Assembly: GCA_945873505.1 (NCBI GenBank)
Contig: CAMCDQ010000001.1
Location: 62,001 to 126,000 of the forward strand
From: Chitinophaga pinensis
GTDB lineage: Bacteria > Bacteroidota > Bacteroidia > Flavobacteriales > Flavobacteriaceae
DNA length: 64,000 bases
Direction of reading: 5' to 3'
Position 1 is the stretch's first letter, and each line of letters begins with the position of its first letter. The position numbers and the translations under genes were made by a program. The notes beneath the pieces are model-generated. The model worked only from the letters and a program-made list of their open reading frames with translations. It ran no database searches and was not told the DNA's origin. Shown here in pieces: positions 28,101-36,606 of this stretch.

Positions 28101-28994
28101 TGCTAATGTTGCTGCTCCAGAGGGTTGTTGCATATCCGTAATTCTTTTTCCTAAATTTCCCGAAGCAGTAACGTAGTAATAGGATTTTGAAGCAAATAAA
28201 TTACTGTTTGTTTTACTCTCTTCATTCCAATTATCAATACCTTCAGCATAAAATAGGATGTAATCTTGTTCGTCAAAAACACCATCGTTTTCACCAATAA
28301 ATTGAATAGCATTTTCGGCCAAATCAGAGGGGTAATATGTGCTATTTAATAAAGGTAACATTCGACCTCCATTACCAAATACTTTTATGTTTCTTGGATC
28401 GCCAGTTACATTTACACCAATTTGCTTCATAAAACTTTTAGACAATTTATACACACCCGATTTTACAACATAAAAACGATTCCAATCTCCAGAAGCTAGA
28501 ACGGAGTTAGAAATTTGTGTAACGTTATTGATTTCTCTAGTATTTCTTGAGGTTTCGCTTTTTGAAAAATAATAGGAAAAAGACAGTATTTTTTTAAATG
28601 CTGTTCCATCTTTTACAATTGGCGATACGCTTAAAAAGGCAAATTTTTTGTCACGAGCGCTACTATTTCTGATTGAGGCAGTAATTTCGCTTGGTATTTT
28701 TGAAGCATTTAAGTCGCCAATTTTCTCGGAGGGCATGCTTTCAAATACTACGTCAGTAATTTTTAAAGAATTTTCGTCTATATAAGTGTCTTGTGAAAGG
28801 GTTAAATTATAAGCTATAGTCCTGTTGTAGCTATCAAAAATAAAATTTTCTGATTGTATTTGGGGTATGTTTAATTTATTAGAACCAAAAGCAATTTCAG
28901 TTTTTGAAACCCATTCAAGAGTAACCTTACCCTTTTGTTGACCAAAAGAAGCAAAGGTGAATAATACAATTAGTAAATATAGTTTTTCTTTCAT
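25164..28994 (-). CDS. porU: Type IX secretion system sortase PorU (C25 gingipain-like)
   Basis: This 1276-aa cell-surface protease-like sortase removes the C-terminal signal of T9SS cargo and attaches the cargo to the surface. The start at 28994 gives MKEKLYLLIVLFTFASFG, a clean signal peptide; the frame is open six codons further. The C25 peptidase domain lies at roughly residues 530-900, with His787 in YLGHGGEDG and the nucleophile Cys821 in TITCDFSRFD. The end (NYPNPF to the final LVIL) has the T9SS type-A-like C-terminal fold that PorU itself keeps. It is divergent from gldJ, an arrangement known in Flavobacterium. Confidence 0.95.
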   Translation of the reverse strand: MKEKLYLLIVLFTFASFGQQKGKVTLEWVSKTEIAFGSNKLNIPQIQSENFIFDSYNRTIAYNLTLSQDTYIDENSLKITDVVFESMPSEKIGDLNASKIPSEITASIRNSSARDKKFAFLSVSPIVKDGTAFKKILSFSYYFSKSETSRNTREINNVTQISNSVLASGDWNRFYVVKSGVYKLSKSFMKQIGVNVTGDPRNIKVFGNGGRMLPLLNSTYYPSDLAENAIQFIGENDGVFDEQDYILFYAEGIDNWNEESKTNSNLFASKSYYYVTASGNLGKRITDMQQPSGAATLAITSFDDYQFHEVDKVNVVRAGRQWLGEAFNIDNEQEFTFEVPNAVPSSFAKLNINVGSDAYNATSFKVEANSQLVGTINLSALTAGSGTELSIAALPSNTTILASNTIKIKLTYNNNGVPSAKAYLDNILLSSKRNLTGYGKQFRFKYNDASTLSGIAEYQVNSASGIKQVWDITDIYNATKIENASQPNFSFKANLGEVRNYIAIDETDFYIPLEDSQTKVANQDLKGTIFKNQQNVFQDVDYLIVTPNFLKNQAEKLAVFHRNYSQLNVKVVTLEAIYEEFSSGKQDVAAIRNFVKYIYENASSADKRIKYLNLFGDASFDYKDRIPNNSNIVPIYHALNSTTAGESSYASDDFFGYMDPTEGNVAYFFGGIDITVGRMLVSSTSQAEEMINKVFEYNDIKSFGNWRNNYVAISDDSDKPSDVSLQAKQNQLADRIVLEKPFINIKKVLLDSYVQETSSGGNRYPKAREDIFNAFEKGALVFNYLGHGGEDGLTGERVWEKSDGQNLSNQYKYPLFITITCDFSRFDNPYRPTAGEYTYWNPKGGAISMITTIRSIGQGSAEYFNDKLSQYLFSYGSNQYTSIAEALRLAKNSNPSSSSNVVFYVGDPALMLAIPKPKIRLTKVNDIPITGTIPDLQSLAYVKLSGEITDENDVLLPTYNGALAVTIFDKNIIKATFNNDGNSPAINFNTLGETIFRGNASISNGQFDFGFVVPRDIKIPVGNGRISFYSKKNQAFVDNTGVDTTIKIGGINTLAAADTTAPTVKLFMNDQTFVNGGITNASPLFLAFLEDENGINTASGIGHDIVAILDGNESAPYIMNDYYETELDNYKKGKLQFPFRNLAVGLHTITFKAWDVYNNPITAEIQFIVVGDETMTLTNVLNYPNPFVNYTQFWFTHNHPFEPLEVQVQVMTITGKIVWTKNQIVTTDGFLSREISWDGRDDFGDKIGKGVYVYKLTVKSSLTNKKTEKFEKLVIL

Positions 28995-29198
28995 CTCTAG
29001 GTAATAACGCAATAATGTATATATTAGTGCGTGTTTAAAAATATTTTTAGTGCAATATATATAATATTTGTCTTATTTTTGCGTTCAAATGTTGTTGTGA
29101 TAAAATATATAGCACAATTATAATTAAATTTTAAAAAATGTGTTGTGGTTTAATAGTTAATTATTATATTCGCCGCATACATATTATCCGTTAAAAGT

Positions 29199-30911
29199 AT
29201 GAAAACAAACAAAATTTTTTCTGTTAATGTTTTACTAGCAATAATTATCCTTATTGGGGCTTCAAGTTGTAGTAAAAAATCTAGTTCAAAAGCAGGGTCT
29301 ACAGCCACAGGTTGGAAAATCAACGATAAAAAAGGGGGCTTTCAATTCAACAGTAAGTTCAAAAAACAGGCAACTGCTCCAGGACTTGTGATGGTTGAGG
29401 GTGGAACATTTACAATGGGAAAAGTTCAAGATGATGTAATGCACGATTGGAATAATACTCCAAATCAACAACACGTTGCATCTTTCTATATGGATGAAAC
29501 TGAGGTTACAAATTTAATGTACATGGAGTATTTAGATTGGTTAAAACGTGTTTTTCCACCAGAAGATGAAAATTATAAAAACATATATCCAGGCGCTTTA
29601 CCAGATACCTTAGTTTGGAGAAATAGATTGGGTTATAATGAAACTTACACTAATAATTACTTGAGACATCCTGCTTATGCCACGTATCCAGTTGTTGGAG
29701 TGAATTGGATTCAAGCAGCTGAATTTAGTAAGTGGAGAACAGACCGTGTCAATGAAAACACCCTAGAAACACAAGGTTATTTAAAAAAAGATGCAAAACT
29801 AACAGATGTTAAAGCGGAAAGTAGTTTCAGTACTGAAACCTATTTGAATGCACCAAGCAAAACTTTTGGAGGTGATGATAAGATAGTTTTGAAAGGACGT
29901 AAAAATTCATTGTCAAAACCACAAAAAGTGGCAGGCGGAAAAGGACAAGCAGCCACAACAAAAACAGCTACAAATGTATATGCTCAAAGATCTTCAGGTC
30001 TTATTCTTCCTGAATACAGACTTCCAACAGAAGCAGAATGGGAATATGCTGCTGCAGCAGATGTAGGACAAAGAGAATACAATATATACAAAGGTCAAAA
30101 GAAATATCCTTGGTCTGGTAGTTATACTCGCTCTGGAAAAAGAAAAATAAAAGGAGATCAATTGGCTAATTTCAAACAAGGAAAAGGTGATTACGGTGGA
30201 ATTGCAGGATGGTCTGATGATGGTGCTGATATTACAAATGCTGTAAAAGAATACCCACCAAATGATTTTGGATTGTATGATATGGCAGGAAACGTTGCAG
30301 AATGGGTTGCCGATGTATACAGACCAATGGTTGATGACGAAGTAAGTGATTTCAATTATTTTAGAGGTAATTTATTTACAAAAAATAAAATTGGAGATGA
30401 CGGAAAAGTTGAATTGGTTACCTCTCAAAACATTGCTTACGATACTTTGCCTAATGGTAGAATTGTTGCTAGAAATGCACCCGGACAAATTGCTCAAGTT
30501 CCAGTTGATGAAAAAGAAACGTATTTGAGACAAAATTTTGACAAAAGCGACGAAAGAAATTACAGAGATGGTGATAAACAATCTACAAGATATTTTGATT
30601 TCGGAAACTTTGATGAAGGTGCAAAATTAAGTGAAGGCAAAAGAATGTACGATTCTCCAAAGCACAATGTAACTGTTGATAGTCTTGGTAGCATGGTTAG
30701 AAAATTCGATAAATCTAACAAAAGAACAACTTTAGTAAATGACGATGTAAGAGTTTATAAAGGAGGTTCTTGGAGAGACAGGGCGTATTGGTTAGATCCA
30801 GCACAAAGAAGATATTTTCCTCAAGATATGGCAACTGATTATATTGGATTTAGATGTGCGATGTCAAGAGTAGGTCCAAAAGCAGACAAAAAGAAAAGAG
30901 CTAGAAATTAA
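29199..30911 (+). CDS. gldJ: Gliding motility lipoprotein GldJ
   Basis: This 570-aa outer-membrane lipoprotein is needed for gliding and for stable T9SS components. The lipoprotein signal ends at GASSC (Cys24). The body is an FGE/sulfatase-modifying-factor-type domain: MVEGGTFTMGKV (about residues 65-76), LPTEAEWEYAAA (about 275-286), LYDMAGNVAEWVADVYR (about 357-373) and YKGGSWRDRAYWL near the end. The two cysteines of true formylglycine-generating enzymes are replaced (WRDRAYW), so it is a non-catalytic relative. A -7-like TATTTTTG (29074-29081) is upstream. murF follows after a terminator. Confidence 0.94.
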   Translation: MKTNKIFSVNVLLAIIILIGASSCSKKSSSKAGSTATGWKINDKKGGFQFNSKFKKQATAPGLVMVEGGTFTMGKVQDDVMHDWNNTPNQQHVASFYMDETEVTNLMYMEYLDWLKRVFPPEDENYKNIYPGALPDTLVWRNRLGYNETYTNNYLRHPAYATYPVVGVNWIQAAEFSKWRTDRVNENTLETQGYLKKDAKLTDVKAESSFSTETYLNAPSKTFGGDDKIVLKGRKNSLSKPQKVAGGKGQAATTKTATNVYAQRSSGLILPEYRLPTEAEWEYAAAADVGQREYNIYKGQKKYPWSGSYTRSGKRKIKGDQLANFKQGKGDYGGIAGWSDDGADITNAVKEYPPNDFGLYDMAGNVAEWVADVYRPMVDDEVSDFNYFRGNLFTKNKIGDDGKVELVTSQNIAYDTLPNGRIVARNAPGQIAQVPVDEKETYLRQNFDKSDERNYRDGDKQSTRYFDFGNFDEGAKLSEGKRMYDSPKHNVTVDSLGSMVRKFDKSNKRTTLVNDDVRVYKGGSWRDRAYWLDPAQRRYFPQDMATDYIGFRCAMSRVGPKADKKKRARN

Positions 30912-30933
30912 TTTTCAATCTTAAAATATAAAT

Positions 30934-30960
30934 AAAAGCCCTTTGATTAGGGCTTTTATT
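30934..30960 (+). terminator. Terminator after gldJ
   Basis: AAAAGCCC (30934-30941) faces GGGCTTTT with a TTTGATTA loop and ends in TATT. It lies just before murF. Confidence 0.85.
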
Positions 30961-30977
30961 GTTTAAAATTGTTTTAT

Positions 30978-32261
30978 ATGGATATTAAAATTATTCACAA
31001 TTGTTTTTTGAAATGCAAGTCAATTTCAATTGATACTCGAAAAATTGAAGCGGGTTCCTTTTTTGTTGCGATTAAAGGAGATAATTTTGATGCCAATACT
31101 TTTGCGAAAGAAGCTTTAGATAAAGGTGCCTCATTCGTAATTATTGACAACCCTGATTATTTTATTGATGAACGAACAATTGTTGTAAAGGACAGTTTGA
31201 AAACTTTACAAGCTTTGGCTCAATTTCACAGAAAGTACCTGAATATTCCAATTATTGCTTTGACTGGTAGTAATGGCAAAACAACTACCAAGGAATTAAT
31301 TCACGTCGTTTTGTCAAAAAAATTTAAGACAAAAGCCACAGCAGGTAATTTAAATAACCACATTGGTGTTCCGCTTACTTTGCTTTCATTTGACAGTACT
31401 ACAGAAATCGGAATTGTAGAGATGGGTGCCAATCATCAAAAGGAAATTGAATTTTTATGTGAAATTGCACAACCGGATTTTGGCTATATTACCAACTTTG
31501 GAAAAGCCCATCTTGAAGGGTTTGGTGGAGTAGAGGGGGTTATAAAAGGAAAGTGTGAGTTATATAACTATCTCTCTAATAATAATAAAACAGTTTTTAT
31601 TAACCTGAGCGATAGTATTCAAGTAGAGAAATCAAGTGGTATTAAGTCTTTTACTTTTGGCGTTAACAAATCCAATGCCGATGTTTTAATAACTTCAGTT
31701 ACGGCAAATCCTTTTGTAGAAGTAACTTTTTCAAATTGTAAAATCACATCTCATTTAATTGGTCTTTACAATTCAAATAATATTAATGCCGCTATTGTAA
31801 TAGGCGTTTATTTTAAGATTGCAAATGAGGATATAAAAGCTGCTATAGAAGATTTTGTGCCTGAAAACAATAGATCTCAACTGTTAAATATCAATTCAAA
31901 CGTTGTTATTTTAGATGCCTATAATGCCAATCCTAGCAGCATGGTAGTAGCTATAGAGAATTTATTACAATTAGAAAGTCCTAAAAAAATAGCCTTTCTT
32001 GGCGACATGTTTGAATTGGGTTCTGAAAGTTTAGATGAACATAAAAATATTGTTGATTTACTCACAAATCAAAAAAATGTAACGACCTATTTCATTGGCA
32101 ATTATTTTTTCAAAAGTAAATTGGAACAATCCCATATGAATTTTTTCGAAACTTTTGATTCCTTCACAGAAACTGCATCCAAATTAAAATTTGAAAACGC
32201 TACGCTACTCATTAAGGGCTCAAGAGGAATGGCTTTAGAAAGACTTCTGGAGTATATCTGA
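30978..32261 (+). CDS. murF: UDP-N-acetylmuramoyl-tripeptide--D-alanyl-D-alanine ligase
   Basis: This 427-aa cytoplasmic Mur ligase adds D-Ala-D-Ala to the UDP-MurNAc-tripeptide. The ATP-binding loop is ALTGSNGKTTTKEL (about residues 93-106), and VEMGANHQKEIEF, the central-domain signature of MurF, is near residue 150. DAYNANPSSM in the C-terminal domain is also typical. The ATG at 30978 is preferred over an in-frame TTG three codons upstream. It is convergent with the LacI-type regulator. Confidence 0.94.
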   Translation: MDIKIIHNCFLKCKSISIDTRKIEAGSFFVAIKGDNFDANTFAKEALDKGASFVIIDNPDYFIDERTIVVKDSLKTLQALAQFHRKYLNIPIIALTGSNGKTTTKELIHVVLSKKFKTKATAGNLNNHIGVPLTLLSFDSTTEIGIVEMGANHQKEIEFLCEIAQPDFGYITNFGKAHLEGFGGVEGVIKGKCELYNYLSNNNKTVFINLSDSIQVEKSSGIKSFTFGVNKSNADVLITSVTANPFVEVTFSNCKITSHLIGLYNSNNINAAIVIGVYFKIANEDIKAAIEDFVPENNRSQLLNINSNVVILDAYNANPSSMVVAIENLLQLESPKKIAFLGDMFELGSESLDEHKNIVDLLTNQKNVTTYFIGNYFFKSKLEQSHMNFFETFDSFTETASKLKFENATLLIKGSRGMALERLLEYI

Positions 32262-32345
32262 AGTAATTAATTTGTTATAATTATTGAAAACAAAAAATTA
32301 AACGAATAGTACGTTCTGAAGTAGTAAGATAATTTTATACTTGAA

Positions 32346-33392
32346 TTAAATAGTTTGTTTTGTCCCATTTGAAATAATAGCATTTTCTTTTACTATTATT
32401 TCTAAAGGTATATAATTTGTAATTTCAATTTCTTCCTTCAAAACTAATTTTTTATAAAGATGACTAATTCCCAAATATCCTTGGTCTTCTGGTTTTTGAT
32501 TGATTAAAAAATCAATGTAGCCTTCGTTGAGGTATTCTAAATTTTGTTTTAATAAGTCGTAGCCAACAACACGAATGCTATTTATCTTGTTTTCTTTGAC
32601 AAATTTAGCTACAAAATGAACTCTGGAATTGGGAACAAAAATACTATTGACTCCTTCAAACATTTTTTTTGTAAGTCGATTTGACTCAGAGTCTTTAATG
32701 GTAATTTCAGAAAATGTAAAATTAGAAAGTTCAGGATTGTTCCTAAAAAAAGAATAAAACCCTTTAATTCTTTGCAAATAAACGGAAGTACTTTCTATTT
32801 CCCGAGTTATTTTCATTATCAAAACATGGTTTGGAGTAGGGATTCCAAAACTAATTAATTTCCCTGCTAAATAGCCACTTTGAAATGCATCTTGTCCAAT
32901 ATAATCTAACCCTTCAATTTCAGGAATATTAGAATCAATCATCACAATTGGAATGTTTTTCTTCTTAAATTCCTTTAAAAAAAGTAGGGATTCGTCATAA
33001 AATATTGGAGCAAATAACAATCCATCAAACTCTTCTTCTAAAACTTTTTTAGCTAGTTTTTTGAATGAGGACGAACTGTATTTATAATAAAAATATTCCA
33101 TTTTCACTCCGAATCTTTCAAATTCTTCAGCAGCTTTTTTAACACCTAAAACTGGAGCTATCCAATATTCTAATCCTTCATGTTGAGGCAAAAAAACTGC
33201 AAATCTGAATTTTTTATTAAAGGCCAAGTTACTTGCGTAAATATTCCTTTGGTAGCCGTATTCTTTGACAATAGCATTTACAATATCAATATTTTCTTGG
33301 GAAACTTGACCGCGATTGTGGAGTATTCTGTCAACGGTTCCTACAGAGATATTTGCAAGTTTCGCAATTTTTTTTATTGTTATGATAGCAAT
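32346..33392 (-). CDS. LacI-family transcriptional regulator with no standard start codon
   Basis: The frame encodes a complete LacI-type repressor of about 345 aa. An N-terminal helix-turn-helix reads IKKIAKLANISVGTVDRILH and continues NRGQVSQENIDIVNAIVKEY with a hinge ASNLA. A periplasmic-binding-protein-like ligand domain starts at FRFAVFLPQ. The stop TAA at 33402-33404 precedes the frame, and between it and the helix-turn-helix there is no ATG, GTG or TTG. Only ATT (33392), ATC (33386) and ATA (33383) are available; 33392 is used here as a placeholder. The first usual start, TTG at 33227, would remove the whole DNA-binding domain. It is divergent from the uronate operon and probably regulates it in response to a catabolic intermediate such as KDG (inference). 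Confidence 0.72.
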   Translation of the reverse strand: MAIITIKKIAKLANISVGTVDRILHNRGQVSQENIDIVNAIVKEYGYQRNIYASNLAFNKKFRFAVFLPQHEGLEYWIAPVLGVKKAAEEFERFGVKMEYFYYKYSSSSFKKLAKKVLEEEFDGLLFAPIFYDESLLFLKEFKKKNIPIVMIDSNIPEIEGLDYIGQDAFQSGYLAGKLISFGIPTPNHVLIMKITREIESTSVYLQRIKGFYSFFRNNPELSNFTFSEITIKDSESNRLTKKMFEGVNSIFVPNSRVHFVAKFVKENKINSIRVVGYDLLKQNLEYLNEGYIDFLINQKPEDQGYLGISHLYKKLVLKEEIEITNYIPLEIIVKENAIISNGTKQTI

Positions 33393-33481
33393 TGATTTTG
33401 ATTAAACATTTTGTAAAGATTACAAATTTAATTTTTTATTTAAAATTATTGAAATAAAAGTAAATTATAATATATTTTTTA

Positions 33482-33509
33482 TAGATTTGCAAAGCCGTGT
33501 TCGTACACG
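33482..33509 (+). promoter_or_regulatory. Probable promoter and operator of the uronate operon
   Basis: A -7 element TAGATTTG (33482-33489) is followed within seven bases by the inverted repeat CGTGT-TCGT-ACACG (33496-33509), centred on CG as LacI-family operators usually are. Its position at the expected start site would block transcription when bound. No TTG lies at the ideal -33 distance. It is in the spacer between the LacI gene and kdgK. Confidence 0.55.
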
Positions 33510-33574
33510 ATAAATTGTTATTTTTTAATATTTAACTATAAAACCCTTTAATAATTTAATAAATAAAATTAAAA

Positions 33575-34618
33575 ATGTCTAAAAAAGTAGTAACATTTGG
33601 TGAGATAATGTTAAGATTAGCACCACAAGGATTTTTAAGATTTTCACAAGCAGACAATTTCGATGTTGTATATGGTGGTGGAGAATCAAACGTAGCGGTT
33701 TCACTTGCAAATTATGGAATTCCAGTTGATTTTGTAACCCGTTTGCCAAAAAATGATATTGGTGAATGCGCCATGATGGAAATGCGCAAAAGAGGAGTTG
33801 GTGTAGACAATATAGTTTGGGGTGGTGAACGTTTGGGAATTTATTTTCTGGAAACGGGTGCTGTGAGCAGAGGAAGTAAAGTGGTTTATGACAGATCTCA
33901 TTCTTCGATGTCGGAAATTCAACCAGGGATGATCAATTGGGAAAAAGTTTTTGAAGGAGTAGAATGGTTTCACTGGACCGGAATTACACCAGCAATTTCT
34001 CAAAGTTCTGCCGATGCTTGTTTAGAAGCGGTTAAGGTGGCTAGCAAATTAGGAGTTACTATTTCAACCGATTTAAATTACCGCGCTAAATTGTGGAAAT
34101 ACGGTGGCGATCGTGAAGCGATTATGACCGAGTTAACATCCTACTGCGATGTGATTTTAGGAAATGAAGAAGATGCAGAAATGCACTTTGGTATCAAACC
34201 AGAAGGAGCAGCAGTGCAAACGCACGGACATGATGTAAAAGCAGAAGCTTTTCTTTCTGTTTGCCAACAAATGATGGAAAAATTTCCAAGAGCCAAAAAA
34301 GTAATTACAACTTTACGTGGTTCTATTTCAGCATCTCACAATACTTGGGCAGGAGTTTTATATGATGGGAAAGAAATGTTACAAACACGCCAATATCAAA
34401 TTACGGATATCGTTGATAGAGTAGGTGGCGGCGATTCATTCATGGGAGGTTTAATTTACGGATTATTGACTTATCCAAATGATGACCAAAACGCATTAGA
34501 TTTTGCTGTTGCAGCCTCTTGCTTGAAACACACCATTAAAGGGGACGCTAATTTAGTTACAGTTGACGAAGTTTCTAAACTTATGGGAGGCGATGCTTCT
34601 GGTAGAGTTGCACGATAA
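33575..34618 (+). CDS. kdgK: 2-keto-3-deoxygluconate kinase (PfkB family)
   Basis: This 347-aa sugar kinase phosphorylates 2-keto-3-deoxygluconate (KDG) to KDPG. The PfkB signatures are VVYGGGESNVAVSLANYG near the start (about residues 31-48) and the anion-hole/catalytic block DRVGGGDSFMGGLIYGL (about 283-299), whose Asp is the base. The start MSKKVVTFGEIMLRL is typical of KdgK. It is the first gene of the operon kdgK-yhcH-kdgA-uxuB-uxuA-uxaC-exuT. The assignment rests on family signatures plus operon context. Confidence 0.9.
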   Translation: MSKKVVTFGEIMLRLAPQGFLRFSQADNFDVVYGGGESNVAVSLANYGIPVDFVTRLPKNDIGECAMMEMRKRGVGVDNIVWGGERLGIYFLETGAVSRGSKVVYDRSHSSMSEIQPGMINWEKVFEGVEWFHWTGITPAISQSSADACLEAVKVASKLGVTISTDLNYRAKLWKYGGDREAIMTELTSYCDVILGNEEDAEMHFGIKPEGAAVQTHGHDVKAEAFLSVCQQMMEKFPRAKKVITTLRGSISASHNTWAGVLYDGKEMLQTRQYQITDIVDRVGGGDSFMGGLIYGLLTYPNDDQNALDFAVAASCLKHTIKGDANLVTVDEVSKLMGGDASGRVAR

Positions 34619-34628
34619 TTAAGAAAAC

Positions 34629-35078
34629 ATGATAATAGATACATTAGCTAACGCTACGAAATATAGTAGTTTGAATCCTTTATTTGCAAAAGCATTCGAC
34701 TATATCAAACAAAATGATATTGCCAATCTTCCCGATGGAGTTTCCGAAATTTCGGAAGGTTTAAAGTTAATTGTCAATACCGGAATGGGGAAAACTGCCG
34801 AAGCTAGTTTGGCTAAATTTGAATGCCACGACCACAATATCGACATTCAAGTTTGTGTAAGAGGATTGGAAACCATAGGATGGAAACCAAGAGAAAAATG
34901 TGTGGCACAAAACGGAGCGTACAATCCCGAAAAAGACGTGCGTTTTTTTAGCGATGAACCCGACATGTTTTTCCAATTAACGGACAATCAATTTGGGATT
35001 TTTTACCCAGAAGATGTTCACGCTCCAATGATTGGCGAAGGCGAAATCAAAAAATTAGTATTTAAAGTTAAAATATAA
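34629..35078 (+). CDS. YhcH/YjgK/YiaL (TabA/EbgC-like) family protein
   Basis: This 149-aa protein belongs to the cupin-like YhcH/YjgK/YiaL family, which includes the EbgC beta-galactosidase subunit and TabA. Conserved elements are FECHDHNIDIQVCVRGLE, with the metal-binding His/Glu/Asp set, and FGIFYPEDVHAPMIGEG with a further His. Some family members are sugar anomerases or epimerases, so a role in mutarotating an uronic acid or its keto product is possible (inference). It is 10 bp from kdgK and 4 bp from kdgA. Confidence 0.85.
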   Translation: MIIDTLANATKYSSLNPLFAKAFDYIKQNDIANLPDGVSEISEGLKLIVNTGMGKTAEASLAKFECHDHNIDIQVCVRGLETIGWKPREKCVAQNGAYNPEKDVRFFSDEPDMFFQLTDNQFGIFYPEDVHAPMIGEGEIKKLVFKVKI

Positions 35079-35082
35079 AAAA

Positions 35083-35742
35083 ATGAGCAAGATTCAAAAT
35101 GTAACTGACGCGATTGTACAACAAGGAATGCTTCCTTTGTATTTCAATGCCGATGAAAATGTAACAATTGAAGTATTAAGAGCAATTTACAGAGCGGGAA
35201 TCAAAGCCGTAGAATATACAAGTCGTGGTGATGCAGCTTTGAGCAACTTCACTAAAATGGTCGAAGTTAGAAATGCTGAAATGCCTGATTTATTATTAGG
35301 AATCGGAACAATCAAAAATTTACAACAAGCGGAAGAATATTTTGCTGTAGGCGCTGATTTTTTCATTAGCCCGGGATTTGTTCCTGAAGTGGCGGCATTT
35401 CTAAAAAGCAAAGGAATTTTGTACAGTCCGGGTTGTATGACACCAACAGAAATTATTACAGCTGAAAATGCAGGCGTAAAATTCATCAAATTGTTTCCTG
35501 GAAATATGCTAGGACCCGATTTCTTGAGCGGAATTAAAGATATTTTCCCAAAATTATTGTTCATGCCAACAGGTGGCGTGGACACAACAAGCGAAAACAT
35601 CAGTGGTTGGTTCAAAGCTGGCGTTTCTGCCGTAGGAATGGGAAGCAAATTAATCAGCAAACAACTAATGGCTGACAAAGATTACGCAACCATTGAAACA
35701 GAAACAAAAAAGGTTCTAAGCTTAATTCATTCGATAAAATAA
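35083..35742 (+). CDS. kdgA: KDPG/KHG aldolase (2-dehydro-3-deoxyphosphogluconate aldolase)
   Basis: This 219-aa class I aldolase splits KDPG into pyruvate and glyceraldehyde-3-phosphate. The active-site glutamate is in KAVEYTSRGD (about residues 45-54), and the Schiff-base lysine is in KFIKLFPGN (about 134-142). The phosphate-binding MPTGGVDTTSEN follows. The length is typical of Eda. It performs the last step of the pathway encoded by this operon. Confidence 0.93.
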   Translation: MSKIQNVTDAIVQQGMLPLYFNADENVTIEVLRAIYRAGIKAVEYTSRGDAALSNFTKMVEVRNAEMPDLLLGIGTIKNLQQAEEYFAVGADFFISPGFVPEVAAFLKSKGILYSPGCMTPTEIITAENAGVKFIKLFPGNMLGPDFLSGIKDIFPKLLFMPTGGVDTTSENISGWFKAGVSAVGMGSKLISKQLMADKDYATIETETKKVLSLIHSIK

Positions 35743-35749
35743 TATACAG

Positions 35750-36574
35750 ATGAAAACAGTAGTTATAACAGGTGCAGGCGGAGTTTTGTGTGGCACATTA
35801 GCAAAAGCATTGGCTAAACAAGGTCACCAAATAGCCCTTTTGGACTTAAAAAAAGAAGCAGCAGATCGAGTTGCTAATGAAATTAATGCAGCCGGAGGAA
35901 CAGCAATTGGCGTTGCCGCCAATGTATTAGAAAAGGAATCCTTGGAAGCAGCCAAAAAAGAAGTCAACGAAAAATTGGGAAGTTGCGATATTTTGATAAA
36001 CGGAGCAGGAGGAAATCATCCATTGGGAACCACATCAAATCCATTTCTTTTAGAGGAAGATTTGCAAAATACTACCGAAGGTTTCAAAACTTTTTTTGAT
36101 TTGGATGCCGAAGGAATAAAATTCGTTTTCAATCTAAACTTTATCGGAACTTTATTGCCAACGCAAGTTTTTTCTAAAGACATGATAGGCAAAAAAGGTT
36201 GCAGCATTTTGAATATTTCTTCGATGAATGCCTTTACACCTTTGACAAAAATTCCAGCTTATAGTGGCGCAAAAGCAGCAGTTTCTAACTTTACGCAATG
36301 GTTGGCGGTTCATTTTTCAAAAGTAGGGATTCGTGTGAATGCCTTGGCTCCTGGATTTTTCTTAACCGATCAAAACCGTGCTTTATTGACAACTGAAAAC
36401 GGCGAATTGACTGCAAGAGGAAATACTATCATTGGGCAAACCCCAATGGGAAGATTTGGAGAACCAGAAGATTTAATCAGCACAACGCTTTATTTATGTG
36501 ATGACGCATCCTCTTTTGTTACCGGTGTCGTTATTCCTATCGATGGAGGTTTTAGCGCGTTTAGCGGAGTTTAA
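35750..36574 (+). CDS. uxuB: D-mannonate oxidoreductase / fructuronate reductase, SDR type
   Basis: This 274-aa classical short-chain dehydrogenase has the NAD(P)-binding TGAGGVLCGTLA (about residues 7-18), the NGAGGNHP segment (about 84-91), Ser in ISSMNAF and the catalytic Tyr and Lys in YSGAK. The long insert between NGAGG and the SSM block, and the end VIPIDGGFSAFSGV, match the Bacillus YjmF-type mannonate oxidoreductase rather than the shorter KduD. It would reduce D-fructuronate to D-mannonate, which UxuA (the next gene) dehydrates. The unrelated long-chain UxuB of E. coli is absent. Confidence 0.85.
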   Translation: MKTVVITGAGGVLCGTLAKALAKQGHQIALLDLKKEAADRVANEINAAGGTAIGVAANVLEKESLEAAKKEVNEKLGSCDILINGAGGNHPLGTTSNPFLLEEDLQNTTEGFKTFFDLDAEGIKFVFNLNFIGTLLPTQVFSKDMIGKKGCSILNISSMNAFTPLTKIPAYSGAKAAVSNFTQWLAVHFSKVGIRVNALAPGFFLTDQNRALLTTENGELTARGNTIIGQTPMGRFGEPEDLISTTLYLCDDASSFVTGVVIPIDGGFSAFSGV

Positions 36575-36606
36575 AAAATAACACTTAATAGCATAAATAT
36601 AAAGTT

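Noticed and set aside
29199..30911. gldJ as a sulfatase-activating FGE
   Set aside because: The fold matches, but both catalytic cysteines are missing (WRDRAYW), and its location beside porU and murF is the standard gldJ locus.
35187..35678. 163-codon minus-strand frame inside kdgA
   Set aside because: Complement of a well-supported aldolase gene in an operon.
35750..36574. SDR gene as KduD (DKII reductase)
   Set aside because: It is longer than KduD, has the YjmF-type insert and is followed directly by uxuA, so mannonate oxidoreductase fits better.
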